From Bimastos eiseni (taxonomy: Eukaryota > Annelida > Clitellata > Crassiclitellata > Lumbricidae): a DNA stretch of 64,000 nt. Below, piece after piece: positions 55,859 through 64,000 of this stretch. Positions within the stretch are counted from its first letter, which is position 1, and every line of letters starts with the position of its first letter. The stretch spans positions 8,837,647 through 8,901,646 of the forward strand of contig OY365810.1 in assembly GCA_959347315.1 (NCBI GenBank), in the 5' to 3' direction. Position numbers and translations under genes: made by a program. The notes beneath the pieces are model-generated. The model did not search any database, was not told the DNA's origin, and saw only the letters and a list, made by a program, of their open reading frames with translations.

Positions 55859-58800
55859 GTAAGCGATTTCCTTTTGTAAACAATGTTCATTGTCACGCCA
55901 TCCATTAAACTCGCTCAACCTATCATCCTCATGTCTCAGTTTGTTTCGACTCCAACTTACTTCTCGTCTCACGTTCGCCAATCGAACCAAATCCAGCATC
56001 CAACACTCCAACAATTCTTGACCAAAACTACTCCCGCCTTAACAGCCATTCTGAATTCTCTGACCATCTGACTCTAAAACAGACTCGGACCTACTTTGGA
56101 CTACTCTTCGGATAATTTCCATGATTTGACACAGCGTTCATGAATAAACTGCATGGTGCGCTGCGATCTTTTTTACCATTGGTTCATAAGAGGTTTGGAG
56201 TTTACGATTTTCATTGTCATATGCCTGTGATTGACAAGAATAGAATGCGTGCGTGTAGCGCACACAGGCCAAGTGCGTATCCAGCTCATGATACAATATT
56301 ATCATGGAGTGATAAGTTGTCCCTTTTCTTTCAGAAGATGGTGACTCGAAGCCAAAGAAAAGAAGTAAACAGAGTCTATTAGATGAACAAAGTAGCGAAA
56401 TTGATCTTCTAAGAAAAGAAATCGAAATCGAGCGATCAGAGAAAGAGAGTTTGCATTTATCAAACGAGCAGCTCAGAATTAGTGTTAATTTGGAAATGCT
56501 GAGTAATAAGAGTTTGAAAGATGAGTTGGATAAGAATAAAGCTGATTATGACTCAGAGATAGAGAAACTCAAACACGAGCTGGACAGCAACAAAACAATC
56601 ATTAGTACAATCCAAGCGAACAGTGACAGACTGAAGCAGAAATTGGATGAAAAAATCGATCAACTTAAACTGGACTTAGATAAGGCAAAAATAGCTATCG
56701 ATTCGGTTCAATCTGACAAAGACAAACTTAAGCAGGACCTGGATACAGAAAATATGACCAACATTTTGCTTAATACCAGGAACAGCCAACTCGTACAAGA
56801 AGTGAACATGTATAAAACGACAGTCGGAACATTAGAAGACGACGTGGAAAAACTCAGGCAAGAACTGGAGACGACGAAAGGTAAGTAAAACTAAAATGTG
56901 GAGGCGCCAAATTGATGCTACGCACAGGGCACAATTATAGCTCGGTACGGCCCTGGTCTTTGCGAGCTTTGGAGCCTGCGTCATAAGTTAATGCATCTAT
57001 GCTTATGTTGCTCAATTAATTTTATAGATTCAAATATATTGCTCAATATGTCTGTTCATGGTTATCCATGGACATCTAACTTAAGTGCTCTTGTCATTGT
57101 TGGCTTAGCAGCTTCTAAGGACTTTGGTTAAGACTAAGGATGCGCGTAGAATTATTAGTAATAGACAAATAATTAGCTATGGTATAAAAGATGCAGACGC
57201 GATGTCTGAAAACTGAAAATGTGACTCCAACCGAACTAACAGATTTAGGCAAATTTCTGTTACTACGATACGAAACCTGGCGTTACATCAACATCATCAT
57301 AACATGCTCCAAATCACAAGAATTGGAGTCAAACACCTTGAAGCAAGCAATCGTGGTAGCGCCGCTGGTGATGATGGTGTTTTTAAACAATGTAGCTTGC
57401 CTCTCATTTAAAGGCCCACATTCACCATAATATAATTAGCCAAAAACACACCTGACGCGTGATCCCAGAAGGAGACAATAGAAGCCGTTGCAAACATGAC
57501 ATGGTGGCACTAACGAAAGTTAGTCTGACTACGACCATATTTGATGGTATTCGTCCTGGCACCAAAACATTAGACGTGCGAGTAGGCCTACTCACGTGCT
57601 ATAGAAACGCTCCGGAACACGACGACCATTTTATATAATTGGCCTATGCGTATTAATACATGTTTGCAAGCATAAAATCATGTAGCCTTACATGAAAATG
57701 CAATGTGATGCTCATCTATAACATTTGATGTGATGTACTAGAGGGCCGAACGGGGACAGTGGTGGATTATCAAAGTACAGCAAGGCTGCTGGCACTAATT
57801 ATATCCTGGTCAGTTTGCGGTCACATTCGAAAAAAAACATCCACAAATTGGCGACTAAAACGTTGATTATACAAATGCAAGACAGTCAATTTAGACCTAC
57901 AGATAACAAAACCAATTTTATGAACCTTGAACAGAAACTGAAACAAGAGCGAATCGAGATAGAACAATTGATAATTGGGAATTTCACGAAAGTGATTTCA
58001 ATTGTAGTCAGAGAAAACGTTTAATATTGTTGCGATTTTGGGATTTTTGCAGTTAGCTGTCATGCGGTTCCGCCACCTCCGCCTTCATGCTCATTAAATC
58101 TAAATTCAGATCGGGCTTACTCTAGGCCTATCCCATATTTCAAATATTCCAAAGAGTGACTAATAGTCACAAACGTATTTAAATATTACACAATTAAACA
58201 TAGGGATTCTATAGTCGCCGACGATTGCGCAATTCTGCTATTTGTAATGCACTGATCAAAATACAATAGGCCTAGTACGAGATGTTTCATTACGTGTAGT
58301 GTTGCGATGCGCAGATGCAATAATGGTTTTGAAGAAATATCATAACATTGTCGAGATATATACAATGCGGTCTAGAGGCTTAGAATAAACCAAATAATTA
58401 AAATGGAAATGAAATTACATCATGGGTACTGTAGGCCTTTAAAGCAACATTGTTTAAGTGAACCATCATCACCAGTGCCGCCACCGCGATTGCTTGCTTC
58501 AAGGCGTTTGACTCCAATTCTTGTGATTTGGAGCATGTTATGATGTTGATGTAGCGCCAGGTTTCATACCTGCGGTAGTTCAAGAAAATTGAATGATTAA
58601 CGACCGTTTCATTTTTTTTTCAGTTAGACTGCGATACAAGTCAGATCCAGTCTTGGTTCAGATAATCAGAACAAAAGCAGCAAAAGAAGGAAAGAAACCG
58701 ATCAGAGGATTGACGATCTTAGACAATGAATTGTATGTTGTTAGTAAAAAATGTCCAGAAATTGAAGTTTACGACTCGATAGAATTAAGCTTGAAGTGTC

Positions 58801-59507
58801 AATGGAATTTGAAGGAATTAATTGATCCCATTTACATCGGATCCTGCAACATAAATAAATGTCTGTATATCGCTGATTGCAAAAGAGATGGTTTGTCGAA
58901 GGAAATCCTGAGAGTTGATCGAAATGGAAAAGTAATAAAGAAGTGGTCAACAGGGACAGATTATGGATGGGGTCTATCTGTTTCAAATGAAGGGTCTATT
59001 ATTTTACCTGTTTGCAAGAAAAAGAAATTAAATGAGTATTCGCCAGATGGACAGTTGGTCAGAGAAATCATTCTTTCATCCATCACACGTATTGGTTATC
59101 TATGGCTTGCCATAAAACTATCCAATGGTGATTTCTTGGTCAGCCATGGCTATGGAACGGATGAGCAGCATGGAGTGTGTTTAGTGGATGCAGATGGAAA
59201 GCTTAAGAAGTCATTCGGTGGAAAATGTGGATCTGACATCGGACAAATGAATTGTCCTGTCCATTTGTCTGTTGATAAAAATGGATCTGTGATGGTCGCT
59301 GATCGAGAGAACAGTCGAATTTTGTTATTAGATCAGGATTTAGAATTCAAAGTAGAAATAATTTCAAACAAAAAAGAACACAGATTGCGACATCCAAATA
59401 GGATTCTTCTGGATGACGCAACTGGTCGAGTGTTTGTGACTGATAACGGATTTGATTCTGCGAAATATGAATTTGTAGACGGGCAAATTTTACTTTTGGT
59501 ATTTTAA
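54715..59507 (+). CDS. TRIM-type RING, B-box, coiled-coil, NHL-like protein, three exons
   Basis: Exons 54715-55858, 56335-56880 and 58624-59507 join in phase 1 at both junctions to 2574 bp, 857 residues plus stop. The RING zinc ligands are C22, C25, C37, H39, C42, C45, C63 and C66, a C3HC4 pattern typical of E3 ubiquitin ligases. B-box 1 starts at C106; B-box 2 spans about 175-210 (CELH...CADC..VVC..C...CH). A coiled coil covers about 215-340. Exon 2 encodes a second long charged coiled coil (about 382-563) that opens with a basic cluster KPKKRSK. Exon 4 encodes an NHL-like propeller (GLTILDNELYVVS, CLYIADC, PVHLSVDKNGSVMVADRENS). Translation is taken from the ATG at 54715, 10 bases after an acceptor-like 'gatccatgcag'; an in-frame ATG at 54640 exists but lies in the likely intron. 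A tandem decayed copy follows at 60508. Confidence 0.88.
56335..56880 (+). CDS. TRIM-like gene exon 2: second coiled coil
   Basis: Acceptor 'cttttctttcag', donor 'gtaagt', phase 1 on both sides. The 181 codons are highly charged with heptad leucines and repeated 'KLKxDLD/KLKHELD'-type blocks (LKHELDSN, LKQKLDEK, LKLDLDKA, LKQDLDTE). It starts EDGDSKPKKRSKQSLLDEQS. Confidence 0.88.
57264..58580. repeat. Inverted-repeat arms flanking TRIM exon 3
   Basis: The left arm, about 57264-57436, and the right arm, about 58413-58580, are reverse complements with only scattered differences; both read, in opposite directions, YETWRYINII-TCSKSQELES-LKQAI. They enclose about 980 bp including the candidate exon at 57903. 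The right arm ends 43 bp before the acceptor of the last exon. Confidence 0.85.
57903..58012 (+). other. Candidate cassette exon of the TRIM-like gene (exon 3 homolog)
   Basis: Acceptor 'agacctacag' and NFMNLEQKLKQERIEIEQLI match the tandem copy's exon at 62703 (MNLEKKLNQDQIDK). It enters in the correct phase, but the two GT donors seen (57992 and 58004) leave phase 0 while the next exon needs phase 1. Including it would truncate the protein before the NHL-like region; skipping keeps the frame. Confidence 0.5.
58624..59507 (+). CDS. TRIM-like gene last exon: NHL-like propeller
   Basis: Acceptor 'attttttttttcag', stop TAA at 59505-59507. The 294 residues carry repeated four-strand blocks: PIRGLTILDNELYVVSK, SCNINKCLYIADC, GLSVSNEGSIILPV, HLSVDKNGSVMVADRENSRI and RILLDDATGRVFVTDNG. 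This spacing is that of NHL-type propellers in TRIM2/3 and TRIM71 relatives, but divergent. The paralog has the same exon at 63395. Confidence 0.88.
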
Positions 59508-60507
59508 ATGATTTATGTAAAAAAGAATTTTTACTTTACACTAACAAGATATTTGATTCAAATTTTTTTCTCTGGCAATTTCTTTTCTTATCTAGAGTAT
59601 ATTATTCAATATTAGATAATTCAACTTTTCGTATTCTGGTTTTGTGCTCATTTTCGTATCTCATGACCTGAAACTTCAGTTTCGATGATACATTTTGGGC
59701 ATACATAATATTATCGTTTATTAATTTTGCAAATAACTTAGTCTATTGTATTTTTCCAGTTTTATAAGCATTGACGATAATTTGAGTTATTCCATGCAAC
59801 TTTACTGATCTATAAAAAAACGCACCTATTGTAGAGACCTGCTGCTATTGAGCTAACCATAACTTGAGGTGTATTGTAACCGTTGCGTTTATCAAAGATT
59901 GCTACATGCATGAGGACTGTTGGGATACCGCTTTGTGCTCTATCTTGGCAAGATGTCCTCCTTCCAACTCTTTGTTCGTATTTCCATGAGGGGACCACTC
60001 CTCAGCAACTTTGTTCGTTCTCCACCTCTCTGAGAACAACGGATAAACCCTCGGCCACACTAATTGCGCTTTGATGTAGGTGCTGCATTTGACAATGTTA
60101 ACCGTGGTCCGTATAGGCCTCTTGTGATTCCCGATAATAACGTTTATGATATCCTGCCTTCTCTTCAAACGTACCAACTGTAGTCACTTCTGCGTAGGCA
60201 AGTCTCAGCGTTTTATCAGGGACTCGCGCACACGTTTGATTTCAGACACCTCAATGATGAGTTCCTACTGGTCCTTTTATTGTTCTGTGTTAATTACTTT
60301 TGTCTTTCTTTCTTTTGTTTATCCGGTTATTGATTCCGTTTCTTACACTTGTTCATACGGTAATATTTAACAGATGGGTCTTATATGGTTTTCATAACAT
60401 TTATATCATTATTTAATTTACATTTATACACATGTACACAGCTATATGCATAGTTAGTTTGTTGGTTAGTTAGTTAGTTGGCCATATGTTTTGAGTGAGA
60501 CTCTTTA
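59508..60507. other. Region between the TRIM-like gene and its decayed copy
   Basis: It includes the 3' flank of the intact gene. No exon 1 homology (RING or B-box) is present before 60508, so the copy lost it or the duplication excluded it. Confidence 0.5.
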
Positions 60508-60562
60508 AAACCTGATTGGCGAAATGAAGGTGAGCGATTTCCTTTTGAAACAGAGGCACACA

Positions 60563-60620
60563 CACACGCACATATATATATATATATATAGCTGTCGTAT
60601 GAAATAATATATATATATAT
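60563..60620 (+). repeat. (TA)n microsatellite, target of a hAT-like insertion
   Basis: TA runs at 60573-60590 and 60607-60620, followed by the 635-bp element and TA again at 61256. Confidence 0.85.
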
Positions 60621-61255
60621 CAGAATTGTCTATGAGCCGGGTCGACCGGCGAGTCGGTTCGGATCCCGAATTAGGTGTAGATTAGTTGTGTCGGGTCGTG
60701 CCTGGCGGGACTGATTGGGTCGGGTCCCAAACACGGACCCATTTCTACCCACCAATTTATTTTTTGCAGAGCTTAATTTTGAACTCAGTGATATTCATAA
60801 TATTAATCAGTTACAAGCAAATAAATTGAATATGACTATGGAATTAGCGCACAAATGTAGGGCAACACAGTAGGTCTATATGTTCCTTTTTACACCGAAC
60901 TCGACTCCAGCTGTCGTATGAAATAATTTCTCATGAATTTATGAAAAACCCGAAAGGACAGGGCATTTGTTACGAGGTGAGGAGGCAACGCTGGAACATG
61001 CGGACTGGACTCTTACGCACCTTATAATATAAGGAATTCCTTTTCATGTCTATGGAGAAAGTGAGTTTAGGAAGTAATAAATGGAATAAACGAAGGCGGG
61101 TCGGATTGAGTCGGATCATGTACGTCATGGATTGTATCGGGTCGGGTCAGATATTTGGCTTTTTGAAGTCGGGTCAGGTCGGATCCGGTCCATTTTCAAT
61201 GGGTCGGGTTGAGTCGCGTCATGAAAATTGGACCCACGGACAACTCTCAACTCTG
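60621..61255. mobile_element. hAT-like miniature transposon, 635 bp
   Basis: It starts CAGAATTGTCTATGAGCCGG and ends, inverted, CAGAGTTGAGAGTTGTCCGT. The flanks are ATATATAT on both sides (60613-60620 and 61256-61263), consistent with an 8-bp duplication but inside a TA microsatellite. Subterminal 'gggtcgggtc' repeats occur; there is no transposase. Confidence 0.7.
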
Positions 61256-61324
61256 ATATATATGTATATATGTATATATATATAAAATAACATCGAGTGG
61301 AACAAGTTGTCCATTTTCTTTCAG

Positions 61325-61537
61325 AAGATGGCGACTCAAAGACAAGGAAAAGAAGTAAACAGAGTCTATTAGATGAAAAGATTAACGAAATTGACCTCCT
61401 GAGAAAAGAAATTGAAATCGAGCGAATAGAAAAAAAAGTTTGCACCTATCAAACGAGCAGCTCACAATCAGTATTAGTAAAGAATTGTAGACTATTAAGA
61501 CTTTGAAAGAAGAACTGGATAAGGAGAAATCGAAATA
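61325..61537 (+). pseudogene. TRIM paralog, exon 2 remnant
   Basis: Acceptor 'ttctttcag' is kept and the exon reads EDGDSKTRKRSKQSLLDEKI then LLRKEIEIER before a one-base deletion. Homology continues to KEELDKEKSKYG and stops abruptly where GC-rich 'gtcgacggcgccgtcg' begins. Confidence 0.85.
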
Positions 61538-62660
61538 TGGTCGACGGCGCCGTCGAACCTTCGCTCGGCGCCATCTTGAAAGTGACTTCAAGATCCATAT
61601 AATCTTCTTCTATGCCTCCATCCGCGGTCCTCGGGCAGAGGGCGACGATGGGTCCCTCTTCACCGTCAGGGTTCTTATTTTCCATTCGACAGACTCTAGG
61701 CTAAACTAGGCGATAATTGGACGAGATAAAGATGACGACGGTGCTATACAAACGCGCTACTTTACATAGGGCAAATAGCAGGACTTAGTGAGGTCTATAC
61801 TATTAATAATGACGACGCCTTCAGATAGCCAATTAAATCAAAGGCCGCTTTATTACAATTATCATAAACTTCCTGTCAGAACGAAATAATATGCAAAGAT
61901 ACACTTCCATCTCTTAACTTAAGAAAAGGCGTCACAACAAATCAACTAATGCCAGACAATTGTTCACTATGACATGTACACATTGAATTACACAAAAGTC
62001 AATTAATCTTCGCAATACTTCGGCGCCATAATAATCTTCGTAGCTATTTACTGGCCGCTATAAAGACATCTAAAACTTATTAACTATTGCTAAACTCTTG
62101 TGCCCGTGACCGATCAACTATTACTCAGTCACAACCTCTATAATGCAAATGGCGACCGAAAGCGCAATGATCAAGCCGGAGTTTCTCTAACTTCTCGATC
62201 AGCCGAAGTTACTGCCAGATAGGGTTCAAAACCTTCCTCGCCCGTGTCCAGGTCCTATCCACATGCTTCCTTCCATGGATGCTTGGGCCTATGGCGGAAT
62301 TTTACGGGATAAAATTCGTAAATTGCAAACCACAAGAAACCCAACTTCTTCAACGGAAGCGACCACAACAACAACGGGAAAGGATGCAATATACGAAGAG
62401 CCTACATCATACTACAATTATATAGCGCAACTACCCTCTTCTTAGTTACATTGAATAGCTAATCGAAATAAAACTATCACTTAATAATCTAATAAAGATC
62501 AACCTTAAGTGCAACAAAATTTACTTTTCGTCACAGTTATCGCTGGGCAAAAGTTTATGGTTGCATAAAGGCGTAACGAAAAAGGCAGTCTATATTGCCT
62601 TGCCAATCAACGTTTCAAACGCTTGTAATAAAAGAAATGTGATGACCAAATAGAATTGTT
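61538..62660. other. Insertion of unknown type in the TRIM paralog
   Basis: It begins with the palindromic 'gtcgacggcgccgtcgaac', where exon 2 homology stops, and runs to the intron before 62703. It contains 'gctataaag' (62058), an 'aataaaa' (62468) and no long ORF. A solo LTR or non-autonomous element is possible; I could not define both ends. Confidence 0.35.
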
Positions 62661-62702
62661 GGTTCGAGAAATGTGAATTAAGCAATCATTGTTTTATTAC
62701 AG

Positions 62703-62813
62703 ATAGCGAAAACAGGATTATGAACCTTGAAAAGAAACTGAATCAAGATCAAATCGATAAGACACGGCTCATGATCACACACACGGAAGAAAAACGAAGA
62801 TTACAAGGCATTG
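62703..62813 (+). pseudogene. TRIM paralog, exon 3
   Basis: Acceptor 'ttttattacag', donor 'gttaaa', phase 1 on both sides. It encodes DSENRIMNLEKKLNQDQIDK and TRLMITHTEEKRRLQGI, an intact coiled-coil exon. This shows that exon 3 was once phase-compatible in the ancestral gene. Confidence 0.7.
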
Positions 62814-62856
62814 GTTAAAGTGTTAATAAATATCTCTATTAACACTATAACGAGGA

Positions 62857-62921
62857 CTCTGCATATTACACAATCCTCGGCGCTTAGGCTTTTGAAAACG
62901 AGGATCGTGTAATATGCAGAG
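62857..62921. repeat. Hairpin with 23-bp stem
   Basis: Arms 62857-62879 and 62899-62921 ('ctctgcatattacac...' inverted) match with one mismatch around a 19-nt loop. Confidence 0.75.
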
Positions 62922-63394
62922 CTCATCCCTAAATATGCCCACGCCATTTGCTAATTTGTTGCAATGATTACCAAAATGTGTCTAAAGGGCCTACACGGAC
63001 CTGGTACAAAATGACTACATACATGTAGGGCCTAGGCCTAATTGTGATACGTGTTGTCGTGTACAGATGCAATAATGGCTTTGAAGAAATGTCATTATAT
63101 TATCGAAATCGATGAAATGCGGTCAATAGGCAGCGAGTAAAACCAAATAATTAAAATAATAATGGGCAAATTAAATCAGGGTGAGCGGAGACTTTTAAAT
63201 CGAAAAAGTTATCTCCATACTTCAAAAGCGCCACTTGAAATGCAAAATATAAGCTTTGGATGAGAGGCATGTCGCTTAGTTTCCTACCATCACCACCGAC
63301 GATACCACAACGATCGAGATTTGTAGCCTGTTAACAATAATGTCGGTGTAGCGCAAGAGAATTAAATAATTAACAGCCTTTCGTTTATTTTCAG

Positions 63395-64000
63395 ATCAAC
63401 TTAAATACATATCGGATCCAATTTTGGCTCATACAATCGGAGCAAAAGCCGCAAAAGACGCGATCTTTGAATGTGCGGCGATTTTACACAATGAGTTGTT
63501 TGTTTTGATTGACGAGTCTGCATTAGTTAAAATTTATGATATGATGGAATTACGTTTCAGTCGACAATGGGATTTGATTGGAGTATATAGTCCAATGGAC
63601 ATGGTATCATGCAACAAAAATAAATGTCTCTATATCCTCAATGAGCCGTTGGAAATCTTGAGAATCGATCCAAATGGAAATTTAATAAAGAAGTGGTCAG
63701 CAGGAAGAGATTATGGATTCCGTCTATCTGTTACAAGCGAAGGGTCTGTGCTTTTACCCATTTACAAGAAAAACAAATTAAATTAGTATTCACCAGAAGG
63801 ACAATTGGTCAGAGAAGTATTTCTCCTATCTACTGAACATATTATACATCCATGGCATGCCATAAAACTGTTCAATGGTAATTATGTGATCTGTCAAGGC
63901 ATAGGAGATGATGACCTGCATGGAGTGTGTGTGGTGGATGCGGATGGAAAGCTTAAGAAGTCATTCGGCGGAAAATGTGGATCTAACATCGGACAAATGA
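63395..64000 (+). pseudogene. TRIM paralog, NHL-like exon with premature stop
   Basis: Acceptor 'gtttattttcag' then DQLKYISDPILAHTIGAKAA; the blocks CLYILNEPLEILRIDPNG and FRLSVTSEGSVLLPI match the intact copy. TAG at 63784 interrupts it. The reading frame resumes as YSPEGQLVREVF and runs off the window. Confidence 0.88.

Larger units (their letters stand above)
60508..64000 (+). pseudogene. Decayed tandem copy of the TRIM-like gene, truncated by window end
   Basis: Matches to the intact gene at 54715-59507 occur in order: the end of exon 1 with its donor (60508-60545), exon 2 (61325-61537), exon 3 (62703-62813) and the last exon (from 63395). RING, B-boxes and first coiled coil are absent. 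Exon 2 has lost one base near 61432 (a run of eight A's where the intact copy reads GAGAAAGAG), shifting the frame, and is cut off by unrelated sequence at about 61538. In the propeller exon a GAG codon has become TAG at 63784-63786, after LPIYKKNKLN. Homology then continues in frame to the window end (DADGKLKKSFGGKCGS). No product with TRIM function is expected, though a propeller fragment could in principle be made. Confidence 0.85.

Overview
The window is metazoan nuclear DNA: spliced genes with GT-AG introns, several tRNA-derived SINE families, non-LTR retrotransposon remains, hAT- and piggyBac-like miniature elements, and many microsatellites. I infer a marine invertebrate, possibly a deuterostome such as an echinoderm. 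The basis is weak (TRIM/NHL-like duplication, a NACHT-WD gene, SINEs ending in 'gcgctatataaa'), and the species cannot be named.

Three gene loci can be read. (1) On the + strand, eight exons from 11395 to 38785 encode most of an NWD-family STAND protein: a DUF4062-like N-terminal region, a NACHT P-loop ATPase, then WD-type repeats and a basic tail. The last exon is 4.4 kb with no intron. At least one 5' exon is missing, either left of the window or not recognised. (2) On the - strand, twelve exons from 51075 down to 42994 assemble into a complete 429-residue ORC4, subunit 4 of the origin recognition complex. Its first coding intron seems to use a GC donor. Loci 1 and 2 converge, with about 4.2 kb between their stops. 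(3) On the + strand, three phase-compatible exons from 54715 to 59507 encode an 857-residue RING, B-box, coiled-coil, NHL-like (TRIM type) protein. A fourth candidate exon in the second intron lies between inverted-repeat arms. Downstream, 60508-64000 holds a decayed tandem copy of this gene, with a frameshift, an insertion, a premature stop and a missing exon 1.

Layout: 1-11394 is repeat-rich DNA with no exon I can defend. 11395-38785 is the NWD gene, with introns of 12.9 kb or less that contain minisatellites, a truncated non-LTR retrotransposon (16117-18434), SINEs and a 73-bp piggyBac-like element. 38786-42993 is intergenic and holds a 418-bp foldback with perfect 52-bp arms. 42994-51090 is ORC4. 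51091-54714 is the ORC4/TRIM divergent intergenic region, with nested insertions. 54715-64000 is the TRIM pair.

The genes do not form a pathway: ORC4 is a housekeeping replication factor, while the NWD and TRIM genes are of families used in signalling or innate sensing. The main points to check are the inverted repeats around TRIM exon 3, the two hAT-like elements with recognisable 8-bp target duplications, the two tiny TTAA elements, the LINE inserted in a tandem duplication, and the ORC4 GC-AG intron.
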